Of a stretch of 64,000 bases of DNA, positions 43,248 to 50,512 are shown one piece after another. The stretch spans positions 1 through 64,000 of the forward strand of contig NZ_JBQKGW010000012.1 in the NCBI RefSeq assembly GCF_052118625.1. Direction: 5' to 3'. Below the pieces are notes generated by a model. It did not search any database. It was not told where the DNA came from and worked only from the letters and a program-made list of their open reading frames with translations. A program made the translations under genes and the position numbers. This DNA is from Porcincola sp945869225 (GTDB taxonomy: Bacteria; Bacillota; Clostridia; Lachnospirales; Lachnospiraceae). How positions within the stretch are numbered: the stretch's first letter is position 1; every line of letters starts with the position of its first letter.

Positions 43248-43721
43248 ATGCAGAATACGTTTTATAATGAAATCCTGACGGATCACAACCTGCATCCGGC
43301 ACACAAGCATGATCTGCCGGATGCGAATATGCAGCTGGAGGGTGTGAACCCAAGCTGTGGAGACGATATTATCCTGAAACTGAAGGTGGAGGATGGGAAG
43401 ATCGTGGACGGTGCCTATGTCGGAGACGGCTGCGCGATCTCTCAGGCATCCGCAGATATGATGCTGGATCTGGTGATCGGGAAGACAGAGGCGGAGGCCA
43501 GAAGGCTCTCGGACATCTTTTTGCGTATGATCAAGGGGCATATCACCGAGGAGGAACACGAGGAGCTGGAGGAGGCAGGTGCACTGATCGATGTCTCTCA
43601 TATGCCGTCGCGTGTCAAGTGTGCTGTGCTTGGCTGGCATACAATGGATGAGATCTTTGATGAGCCGCAGAAGGCCATGGAAGAAGCCAGGCAGGGAAAA
43701 GAGGAGAACAGCGGAAGCTGA
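43248..43721 (+). CDS. sufU: Zinc-dependent sulfurtransferase SufU
   Basis: 157 residues. Conserved ligands are Cys37 and Asp39 (NPSCGDD), Cys62 (GDGCAIS) and Cys125 (RVKCAVLGW), the SufU pattern that binds Zn and accepts sulfur from SufS. The insert near residues 95-110 separates SufU from IscU. Last gene of the suf operon, followed by a terminator. Confidence 0.95.
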   Translation: MQNTFYNEILTDHNLHPAHKHDLPDANMQLEGVNPSCGDDIILKLKVEDGKIVDGAYVGDGCAISQASADMMLDLVIGKTEAEARRLSDIFLRMIKGHITEEEHEELEEAGALIDVSHMPSRVKCAVLGWHTMDEIFDEPQKAMEEARQGKEENSGS

Positions 43722-43785
43722 TTTCAGGGGCTTTTATTCAGCCTGGAAACAGCAGACCGATTTCAGCATTGTGATACAGAGAGTG

Positions 43786-43820
43786 GGAAGGCTCCGGACA
43801 GCGGAAGCCTTCCTTTTTTT
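43786..43820 (+). terminator. suf operon terminator
   Basis: Stem GGAAGGCT(CCG)/(CGGA)AGCCTTCC with a 5-nt loop, followed by seven T. Confidence 0.9.
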
Positions 43821-43920
43821 ATGGAGGAACGAATACGATTTCGCAACCAGTTTAGCATTTTAAAGACAAATTATAAAAATGCATGTAAAACATAAATATG
43901 TCAAGGGATTGATATACATA

Positions 43921-43952
43921 ATGCACAATACAGCAGGGAACATTTTGTGCAT
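43921..43952. promoter_or_regulatory. Inverted repeat upstream of the sugar ABC promoter
   Basis: ATGCACAA (43921-43928) and TTGTGCAT (43945-43952) are perfect inverted copies with a 16-bp spacer, ending 9 bp before the -35 element. The two half-sites lie about two helical turns apart on one DNA face, fitting an activator dimer. Confidence 0.5.
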
Positions 43953-43961
43953 AAGGAGCCA

Positions 43962-44010
43962 TTGACGGGGAAATAGAATGGGATTATGATGTAGTTACGA
44001 AAACGATTTA
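43962..44010 (+). promoter_or_regulatory. Promoter and LacI/cre-like operator of the sugar ABC operon
   Basis: TTGACG (43962-43967), 17 bp, TATGAT (43985-43990). The sequence ACGAAAACGATTTA (43997-44010) at the predicted start resembles LacI-family operators with an AANCG core, although it is an imperfect cre. A local LacI repressor or CcpA is possible. The other parts of 43722-44056 hold only the terminator and the repeat listed separately. Confidence 0.55.
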
Positions 44011-44056
44011 GTAAATCAAAGGAATCGCAGAATACATAGAAATGGGAGGTAGAAAC

Positions 44057-45409
44057 ATGAAAAAGCGTATGATGGCACTGGTCAGCATGGCCCTTGCAGG
44101 AGCAATGATTCTTCCGATGGCTGCAATGGCAGGAGAGACCGAGGCAGCTGCAGCGGGAGCGGACGAGGGCAAGGTCCTCAACATCGAGGTCTGGAACGAG
44201 GAGTTCAAGAGCAGGATTACCGATCATTATCCGGGTTATGAGAAGACAGACGATACCCATGGAAAGATCGGTGATGTGACGGTCAACTGGATCATCACAC
44301 CGAACGATGACAACGCATACCAGAACAACCTTGACACCGTCCTTCCGGGCAATGCGGACGCATCGGCGGACGACAAAGTCGATCTGTTCCTGATCGAGGC
44401 AGACTACGCGAAGAAGTACATCGATGCAGATGCAAACGTTGCGATGCCGCTGAAGGATCTGGGTATCACGGCAGATGACCTTTCCAAGCAGTACAAATAT
44501 ACACAGGATGTTGTAACGGACGCGAACGGCGATCTTCGCGGTACTTCCTGGCAGGCCTGCTCCGCCGGTCTGATCTACAACCGCGCTGCGGCGAAGGAAG
44601 TCCTTGGAACGGATGATCCGGCGGAAGTCCAGAAGGCAGTTGCTGACTGGGATACCTACAATGAGACAGCTAAGAAGATGGCGGATGCAGGTTATCTGAT
44701 GCAGTCCACTGTCAACGATACGTACCGTGTCTACTCCAACAACGTTTCCGGACCGTGGGTACAGGATGGAAAGGTTGTCGTCGATGACAATATCAAGAAG
44801 TGGGTCGATGATTCCAAGGCACAGGTCGATGCGAAGGAAACCACGACTGCCGAGCTGTGGTCTGATGACTGGAGCAAGGGCTTCTATCCGGAAGGAAAGG
44901 TATTCTGCTACTTCGGGCCGGCATGGCTGATCAACTTCTCCATGAAGGCAGACGATGAGAAATCCATCGCAGCGCAGGGCGGCTGGGGCCTTGTCAACGG
45001 ACCGCAGGGCTTCTTCTGGGGCGGCACATGGATCTGTGCAGCACAGGGAACCGATAATCCGTCTCTCGTCAAGGACATCATGCTGAAGATGACAACAGAT
45101 GATGACATCATGAAGGAGATTGCTCAGAAGGATTCCGACTGCGTCAACAACAAGGAAGTCCTGAAGGCGCTTGCATCCGATGATTCCGGCAGCAACAAGG
45201 TCCTCGGCGGACAGAATCCTTACCAGATGCTGGCAGACGGTGCGGAGAAGGTTGACATGAGCAATATCTCCATCTATGACCAGGGCTGCAATGAGGAGTT
45301 CCAGAAAGCCATGAAGAACTATTTTGACGGCAACGCTTCCTATGACGACGCACTGGCGCAGTTCAAGAGCGCGATCGTTGAGAAGTATCCGGAGCTGACC
45401 ACTGACTGA
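44057..45409 (+). CDS. Carbohydrate ABC transporter substrate-binding protein
   Basis: 450 residues, family-1 solute-binding fold. A type-I signal peptide ends AMAG-ETEA with no lipobox Cys, unusual for a monoderm. The mature protein begins with an Ala/Glu-rich stretch, then LNIEVWNEEFK, aromatic-rich loops (NVSGPWVQDG, GGWGLVNGPQGFFWGGTW) typical of oligosaccharide binders. ATG 44057 is used because gggaggt lies 7 bp upstream. Two permease genes follow, but no ATPase gene, so a shared MsmK/UgpC-like ATPase is expected. Confidence 0.9.
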   Translation: MKKRMMALVSMALAGAMILPMAAMAGETEAAAAGADEGKVLNIEVWNEEFKSRITDHYPGYEKTDDTHGKIGDVTVNWIITPNDDNAYQNNLDTVLPGNADASADDKVDLFLIEADYAKKYIDADANVAMPLKDLGITADDLSKQYKYTQDVVTDANGDLRGTSWQACSAGLIYNRAAAKEVLGTDDPAEVQKAVADWDTYNETAKKMADAGYLMQSTVNDTYRVYSNNVSGPWVQDGKVVVDDNIKKWVDDSKAQVDAKETTTAELWSDDWSKGFYPEGKVFCYFGPAWLINFSMKADDEKSIAAQGGWGLVNGPQGFFWGGTWICAAQGTDNPSLVKDIMLKMTTDDDIMKEIAQKDSDCVNNKEVLKALASDDSGSNKVLGGQNPYQMLADGAEKVDMSNISIYDQGCNEEFQKAMKNYFDGNASYDDALAQFKSAIVEKYPELTTD

Positions 45410-45459
45410 TCAGAAAAACAGATGATCCGGAGACTGACAGACACAGATTCGGACCAGCG

Positions 45460-45489
45460 AAGGAGCCTGCCCCGACGGGCAGGCTCCTT
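45460..45489 (+). terminator. Strong intercistronic hairpin after the binding-protein gene
   Basis: A 12-bp perfect stem AAGGAGCCTGCC/GGCAGGCTCCTT with a 6-nt loop, followed by only TTGCATG. It lacks a T-run, so it may act as a partial terminator or as an mRNA-stabilising barrier that keeps binding-protein levels above permease levels. Confidence 0.7.
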
Positions 45490-45626
45490 GCATGAAAAGA
45501 GACAGGTCAGATGATGGCAGCACGTGCCGGGACACCGGCTGCGCGGGACGGGCAGGGGACACCTGCCGGGATGATTCCGGGGCATACCGGAATCATAAGA
45601 TCATCAGGCAACCGGAGGAGAAAGCG

Positions 45627-46538
45627 ATGAAGAAGAAAAAAAGCGTGGTTACGAGATATAACCGCTGGGGATATATCTTCCTGATTCCGTTCGCAGTGGT
45701 GTTTGTCACATTTCAGCTGATTCCACTCTGCACGACAATTTACAACAGCTTCTTTGAAAACTATATGTCAGGCCTGAGGAAGGTCGGACCGAACTTCGTC
45801 GGTCTGAAGAACTATGCGAAGCTGCTGACCGAAGGAGACCTCGGGAAGTATTTTTGCAACACGATGATCATGTGGATTCTGGGCTTTGTACCGCAGATCA
45901 TTCTCTCACTTCTTCTGAGCGCCTGGTTCACAAATCCGCAGCTGAGGCTGAAGGGACAGCGGTTCTTCAAGACGGTTATATATCTGCCGAATCTGATCAT
46001 GGCGGCTGCATTCTCCATGCTGTTTTTCACACTGTTCTCCAAGGGCGGGCCGGTCAATTCCATTCTGATTGCGATCGGTGTCTTCAAGGAGCCGTATGAT
46101 TTCATGGCGCACATCGGATCGGTCAGAGGACTTGTCGGGTTCATGAACTGTCTGATGTGGTTCGGCAACACGACCATCCTGCTGATGGCCGGCATGATGG
46201 GCATCCCGGATTCCCTCTATGAGGCCGCGGAGGTTGACGGGGCGACGCCGGGGCAGATCTTCTGGAGAGTGACGATGCCGCTGCTCAAACCGATTTTCGT
46301 GTATGTCCTGGTGACTTCGCTGATCGGCGGCCTGCAGATGTTCGATGTTCCCCAGATCCTGACAAATGGATCCGGCGATCCGATGAGAACGTCGATGACG
46401 CTGATCATGTACCTGAACAAGCACCTGTTCTCGAAAAACTTTGGAATGGCTGGCGCGCTTTCTGTCCTGCTTCTGATCCTGACCGGATTTCTGAGCGCGA
46501 TTGTTTTCCAGGTGACGGCAAAGGACGAAGTACAGTAA
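45627..46538 (+). CDS. Carbohydrate ABC transporter permease (MalF/UgpA type)
   Basis: 303 residues with six membrane helices. The EAA loop is EAAEVDGATPGQIFWRVTMP, which contacts the ATPase. Start ATG 45627 has cggagga upstream; the longer frame from 45492 begins inside the hairpin region and lacks a site. It forms a heterodimer with the next permease. Confidence 0.92.
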   Translation: MKKKKSVVTRYNRWGYIFLIPFAVVFVTFQLIPLCTTIYNSFFENYMSGLRKVGPNFVGLKNYAKLLTEGDLGKYFCNTMIMWILGFVPQIILSLLLSAWFTNPQLRLKGQRFFKTVIYLPNLIMAAAFSMLFFTLFSKGGPVNSILIAIGVFKEPYDFMAHIGSVRGLVGFMNCLMWFGNTTILLMAGMMGIPDSLYEAAEVDGATPGQIFWRVTMPLLKPIFVYVLVTSLIGGLQMFDVPQILTNGSGDPMRTSMTLIMYLNKHLFSKNFGMAGALSVLLLILTGFLSAIVFQVTAKDEVQ

Positions 46539-46551
46539 GGAGGGAAGAGAG

Positions 46552-47418
46552 ATGGCAAACCATTCAGCCGGAAAGAAAGGAAAAGGCAGCAGCGTTCATG
46601 CCAGAAGAGCTGTCGCTTACATCGTCCTGATATTGATATCCTTCCTGTGCCTGTTCTGGTTTTACGTTCTGTTCATCAATGCAAGCAGATCCAATTCGGA
46701 GCTTGGCCGGGGGTTTACGGTATTTCCGGGAAAGTATCTGGGCAAAAACTTTTATAACCTCTTCCACAGTTCGCTTCCAGTCGTCAGAGGCATGGTCAAT
46801 TCTCTGATTGTTGCGGCACTGTCCGCGCTGCTCAGCACGTACTTCTCGACCATGACCGCCTATGCGATTCATGCATACAGGTTTGCAGGCCGGAAGGCAA
46901 TTTTCACCTTCATCCTCGGAATCATGATGATTCCGACACAGGTGACAGCGCTGGGCTTTGTCAAACTGGTCCAGTCCATGAAACTGGAGGACAACTTCAT
47001 TCCGCTCGTCATTCCGACAATCGCGGCTCCGATGACATTCTTCTATCTGAAGCAGTATATGGATTCAAACCTCCCGGGAGAGCTCCTGGAGGCTGCCAGA
47101 ATTGATGGCGCCGGCGAGCTGAGGATTTTCAACACCGTTGCGCTTCCGCTGATGAAGCCGGCCATCGCCGTTCAGGCGATATTCGCCTTTGTTACCAGCT
47201 GGAACAATTACTTCACACCGTCCCTGATTCTTCACAAGGACAAAGTGAAGACGCTTCCGATCCTGATCGCGCAGCTTCGTGCCGCGGACTGGCTCAAGTT
47301 TGATATGGGGCAGGTCTACGCGATGATCGCGTTTTCCATCTTCCCTGTCATCATTGTCTACCTGATTTTGTCAAAGAATATTGTCGGTGGTCTTGCAGCA
47401 GGCGCCGTGAAAGGCTAA
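46552..47418 (+). CDS. Carbohydrate ABC transporter permease (MalG/UgpE type)
   Basis: 288 residues, six membrane helices; EAA loop EAARIDGAGELRIFNTVALP. aaggaggga lies just upstream of ATG 46552, 13 bp after the partner gene. A basic Lys/Gly-rich N-terminus precedes the first helix. Last gene of the sugar importer operon. Confidence 0.92.
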   Translation: MANHSAGKKGKGSSVHARRAVAYIVLILISFLCLFWFYVLFINASRSNSELGRGFTVFPGKYLGKNFYNLFHSSLPVVRGMVNSLIVAALSALLSTYFSTMTAYAIHAYRFAGRKAIFTFILGIMMIPTQVTALGFVKLVQSMKLEDNFIPLVIPTIAAPMTFFYLKQYMDSNLPGELLEAARIDGAGELRIFNTVALPLMKPAIAVQAIFAFVTSWNNYFTPSLILHKDKVKTLPILIAQLRAADWLKFDMGQVYAMIAFSIFPVIIVYLILSKNIVGGLAAGAVKG

Positions 47419-47462
47419 GCGGCAGGATGCCGGGAAAAAGCTGTAAGTATGAAAAGAGAAAG

Positions 47463-47501
47463 GCCGGGGAAATGCGCCAGACGGCACATGCCCCGGCTTT
47501 T
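47463..47501 (+). terminator. Terminator of the sugar ABC operon
   Basis: Stem GCCGGGG/CCCCGGC with an inner ATG-CGCC/GGCACAT pairing, followed by TTTTC. Confidence 0.8.
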
Positions 47502-47574
47502 CGTGTTATCATAAAGCTGCCGGCAGTATACTTATTTCAACAAATGAACATATTTCAAGTGTAGGATGATTGCA

Positions 47575-47692
47575 GTGTCAAAAGTCCGTCACCACAAAAG
47601 ATGATTTGACACTCATATCGAAGGATAAGCAGAATATAATGAACGGCAAGCCGCAAACAGACCATACATTCCGGGCCGGGGCGTATGGTCTG
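47575..47692 (+). promoter_or_regulatory. Alarmone synthetase leader: inverted repeat and 10-bp hairpin
   Basis: GTGTCAAA (47575-47582) and TTTGACAC (47605-47612) form an inverted repeat that overlaps a TTGACA. TATAAT lies at 47635-47640 but 23 bp away, so these two are not a normal promoter pair. Further on, CAGACCATAC (47658-47667) pairs perfectly with GTATGGTCTG (47683-47692), a leader hairpin ending 17 nt before the ATG. A control role is inference. Confidence 0.4.
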
Positions 47693-47709
47693 CAGACAGA
47701 GGAACAGGA

Positions 47710-48354
47710 ATGGCAGGAATATACGGAGAATTCGCTGAGACGCTTCAGAAAGTGATGGATCAGCTGGCCGGGGAGCTTTCAGATTACAACAATGAGGTAA
47801 AGGAGAAAACCGGGGACGGGATCTACGAGCATCTGCTTGGCCGGATCAAGTCGGAGGAGAGCATGCGGGAGAAATGCGACAGAAGAGGCATTCCTCAGAC
47901 GGCCGAAAGCGCGCTGCGTGTCATGACGGACTCGGTCGGCCTCCGCGTCATCACCCGGTTTATCGATGACATCTATCAGATTGTCGGGTTTTTGAGGAAG
48001 CTTCCGGGTGTCACGATTGTGCAGGAGAAGGACTATATCCGGCATGCCAAGCCGAATGGATACCGGAGCTATCATGTCATCCTGGACAGGGAGGTGCCGT
48101 ATCCGGACATAGATGGCAGACAGCCTGGTCATTACTATATAGAAGTGCAGCTGCGAACCATCGCGATGGATTCATGGGCGAGCCTGGAGCATCAGCTCAA
48201 GTATAAGAAAAACATCGGGAACGAAGAACTGATTGTGAAGGAACTGAAAAGGTGTGCGGATGAGCTGGCGGGCTGTGACCTGTCGATGCAGACCATTCGG
48301 AATATGATCCGGGAGGAAGAAAACGGGGATGAGGATACTGCTTGCAGAGGATGA
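47710..48354 (+). CDS. Small alarmone synthetase, (p)ppGpp synthetase (RelQ/RelP-like)
   Basis: 214 residues, RelA/SpoT synthetase domain alone with no hydrolase domain. Motifs are GRIKSEESMREK, DSVGLRVITRF, DYIRHAKPNGYRSYHVI and YIEVQLRTIAMDSWASLEHQLKYKK (the last split by family consensus). It transfers pyrophosphate from ATP to GDP or GTP to make (p)ppGpp in stress. Its 3' end overlaps the response-regulator gene by 26 bp, which ties alarmone synthesis to the two-component system. Confidence 0.9.
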   Translation: MAGIYGEFAETLQKVMDQLAGELSDYNNEVKEKTGDGIYEHLLGRIKSEESMREKCDRRGIPQTAESALRVMTDSVGLRVITRFIDDIYQIVGFLRKLPGVTIVQEKDYIRHAKPNGYRSYHVILDREVPYPDIDGRQPGHYYIEVQLRTIAMDSWASLEHQLKYKKNIGNEELIVKELKRCADELAGCDLSMQTIRNMIREEENGDEDTACRG

Positions 48355-49006
48355 GCAGCAGCTGTCGAGAGCAGTCGCTGCGGTGCTGAGCCATATGGGA
48401 TATGAGGTGGATGTCGCGGAGAACGGTCTTCGGGCTGTGGAGCTTTCCAGGGAAAAGACCTATGACTGTATGGTCTTTGACATCATGATGCCTGTCATGG
48501 ACGGAATCGAGGCCCTCCATCAGATACGGCAGAGCGGCGATGTGACGCCGGTCATCATGCTGACGGCCAAGTCTGAGGTCAGTGACCGGGTCACAGGACT
48601 CGATGCGGGAGCGGATGATTACCTGACAAAGCCCTTCGCGATCGCTGAGCTGGCTGCCCGGATCCGCTCTCTGATCCGGCGCAATGACTCCTATACGCCG
48701 AAGGTGATCTCCTGCGGCAATGTCAGCCTGGACACGACAGAGCTGGAGCTGAAGGCGGAGAATTCAGTCCGGCTTTCCGAGAAGGAAATGCAGCTGATGG
48801 AGCTGCTGATCCTCAATTCCGGAAAGGAGCTGACGGCTGCACAGATTCACGACAAAATCTGGAAGGATGATGAAAACACACCGGAAGGGGTTGTCTGGAT
48901 GTACATCTGTTATCTCAGAAACAAACTGGAGGCGGTCGCAGCGAATGTCACGATCCTTGGCGGAAAGGAAGGCCCGTATTCGTTGAAGGAAAGGGCGGCC
49001 TTGTAG
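48329..49006 (+). CDS. Two-component response regulator, OmpR family
   Basis: 225 residues: receiver with AEDE near 6-9, phospho-acceptor Asp in VFDIMMPVMDG and Lys in LTKPF; C-terminal winged helix with VVWMYICYLRNKL. The Shine-Dalgarno (ggaggaag) lies inside the end of the alarmone synthetase gene, which it overlaps. It pairs with the kinase 21 bp downstream. Confidence 0.92.
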   Translation: MRILLAEDEQQLSRAVAAVLSHMGYEVDVAENGLRAVELSREKTYDCMVFDIMMPVMDGIEALHQIRQSGDVTPVIMLTAKSEVSDRVTGLDAGADDYLTKPFAIAELAARIRSLIRRNDSYTPKVISCGNVSLDTTELELKAENSVRLSEKEMQLMELLILNSGKELTAAQIHDKIWKDDENTPEGVVWMYICYLRNKLEAVAANVTILGGKEGPYSLKERAAL

Positions 49007-49027
49007 AGAAGCAGGGAGGCAGGCGGC

Positions 49028-50419
49028 ATGGAGAAAAAACTGAAGAGAAAATTTATCCTGTTAGGGGTTGCTGCGGTTCTGATCCTTCTGCTGCTGGTCG
49101 GGGCGGGATTTCATTATTTCTCCTACCGGCAGATGTACCGGTCCCTGGATCTGACGCTTTCCTACGTCATCAATCATTCTGACGCCTATGAGGAAGGGTC
49201 GGGAACCGCATCGAACTCTGAGAAAGAGGGGACAGGAGAGGGAACGGAGGCCGAGACAGAGGGGCTGATCATTACCGGAATCAAGGATGGAGATGTGTCG
49301 GTGAAAACCCTGCCGGAGGATGAACACAATCTGCTGGAAAAACTGGTCATCGGTTTCCGTGATTTTGGAGATTCAATCGCCGGCAATGTGGAACTCACGC
49401 CCGAGAGCCGGTACAGGATGCGGTATTTCCTGATTACCCTGGATGAGAATGGAAATGTTGAGAAAACAAGTCTGTCTCATATTGCAGAGATCAACGAAGA
49501 GACTGCAAGGCAGCTGGCCCTGAATCAGTACAGGGTCCATAAAAAGAGCGGAATGATTGAATATGCCCGCTCCAGTTACTATTATAAGTCCGTGCCCCAG
49601 CCGGACGGCCGCACAGTGATCGGATTTCTGGAATGTACGCAGGAAGTACGGAGCGTCAATGCCATGCGGGCGATCACACTCCTGGTCTGCATGTTCGTCG
49701 TGGTGCTCTTCGTTGTGATTCTCAGGCTGCTGTCGCGGCGTGCGATCGCGCCCTACGTGGAGAATATCATCAGCCAGAAGCAGTTTATCACGAATGCGAG
49801 CCATGAACTCAAGACGCCGCTTGCCATCATATCGGCGAATGCCGAGGCAATCGAGATGATCAATGGCAAAAGTGAGTGGACAGATAACATCCTGGCGCAG
49901 GTCAGACGTTCGACCGGCCTGATCAACAGTATGCTCGCCCTGGCGAGGATGAGTGAGACACAGAAGATCGAACTGACACAGGTCGGGCTGAGCGATGTCG
50001 TGCGGGAAAGCGTCACGGACTTTCTGCCGGTGGCCGGTCAGAAGGGGCGAAAACTGGAGTCAGAGATCGCAGACGGCATCTTTGTCATGGGAGACAGGAA
50101 CCTGCTGATGGAGCTGAGCAATATCCTGATTGACAATGCCGTCAAATATTGCGATGATGACGGAACCATCCATGTTACGCTTCGTAAGAAGGGGAAGTCT
50201 GGCGCGGTCCTGTCTGTTGCAAATGACTATCAGGATGGCGCCGGTATGGACTGCAGCAGATTCTTCAGGCGGTTCTACCGGGGAGACAGCTCACACAACA
50301 GCGGCATGGAAGGACATGGAATCGGCCTTTCAATGGCAAAGTCGATCACGGAGAAGATGGGCGGCAGCATCGGTGCGGCGTGGAAAGATGGCATCATTAC
50401 ATTCACAGTCAGTCTGTGA
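49028..50419 (+). CDS. Sensor histidine kinase
   Basis: 463 residues, two membrane helices (about 9-31 and 215-237). The external domain begins with a Ser/Gly/Glu-rich run (about 55-80) and then a folded part. The phospho-acceptor box is NASHELKTPLA, the N box NILIDNAVKY and the G2 box GHGIGLSMAKS; the G1 box (ANDYQDGAG) is poorly conserved. The gene follows its regulator and precedes a glycosidase, which it might control. Confidence 0.9.
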   Translation: MEKKLKRKFILLGVAAVLILLLLVGAGFHYFSYRQMYRSLDLTLSYVINHSDAYEEGSGTASNSEKEGTGEGTEAETEGLIITGIKDGDVSVKTLPEDEHNLLEKLVIGFRDFGDSIAGNVELTPESRYRMRYFLITLDENGNVEKTSLSHIAEINEETARQLALNQYRVHKKSGMIEYARSSYYYKSVPQPDGRTVIGFLECTQEVRSVNAMRAITLLVCMFVVVLFVVILRLLSRRAIAPYVENIISQKQFITNASHELKTPLAIISANAEAIEMINGKSEWTDNILAQVRRSTGLINSMLALARMSETQKIELTQVGLSDVVRESVTDFLPVAGQKGRKLESEIADGIFVMGDRNLLMELSNILIDNAVKYCDDDGTIHVTLRKKGKSGAVLSVANDYQDGAGMDCSRFFRRFYRGDSSHNSGMEGHGIGLSMAKSITEKMGGSIGAAWKDGIITFTVSL

Positions 50420-50512
50420 ATCTGTCCTGCTGCCGGCAGATTCTCCCGGTTTGGGGAAGAGGATGTACAGGCAGACGGATGATGAAGACAGCAGTTCATA
50501 AGGAGGAGAGAA

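Noticed and set aside
47606..47640. TTGACA and TATAAT before the alarmone synthetase as one promoter
   Set aside because: The spacing is 23 bp, too long for a sigma-A promoter, although each hexamer is perfect.
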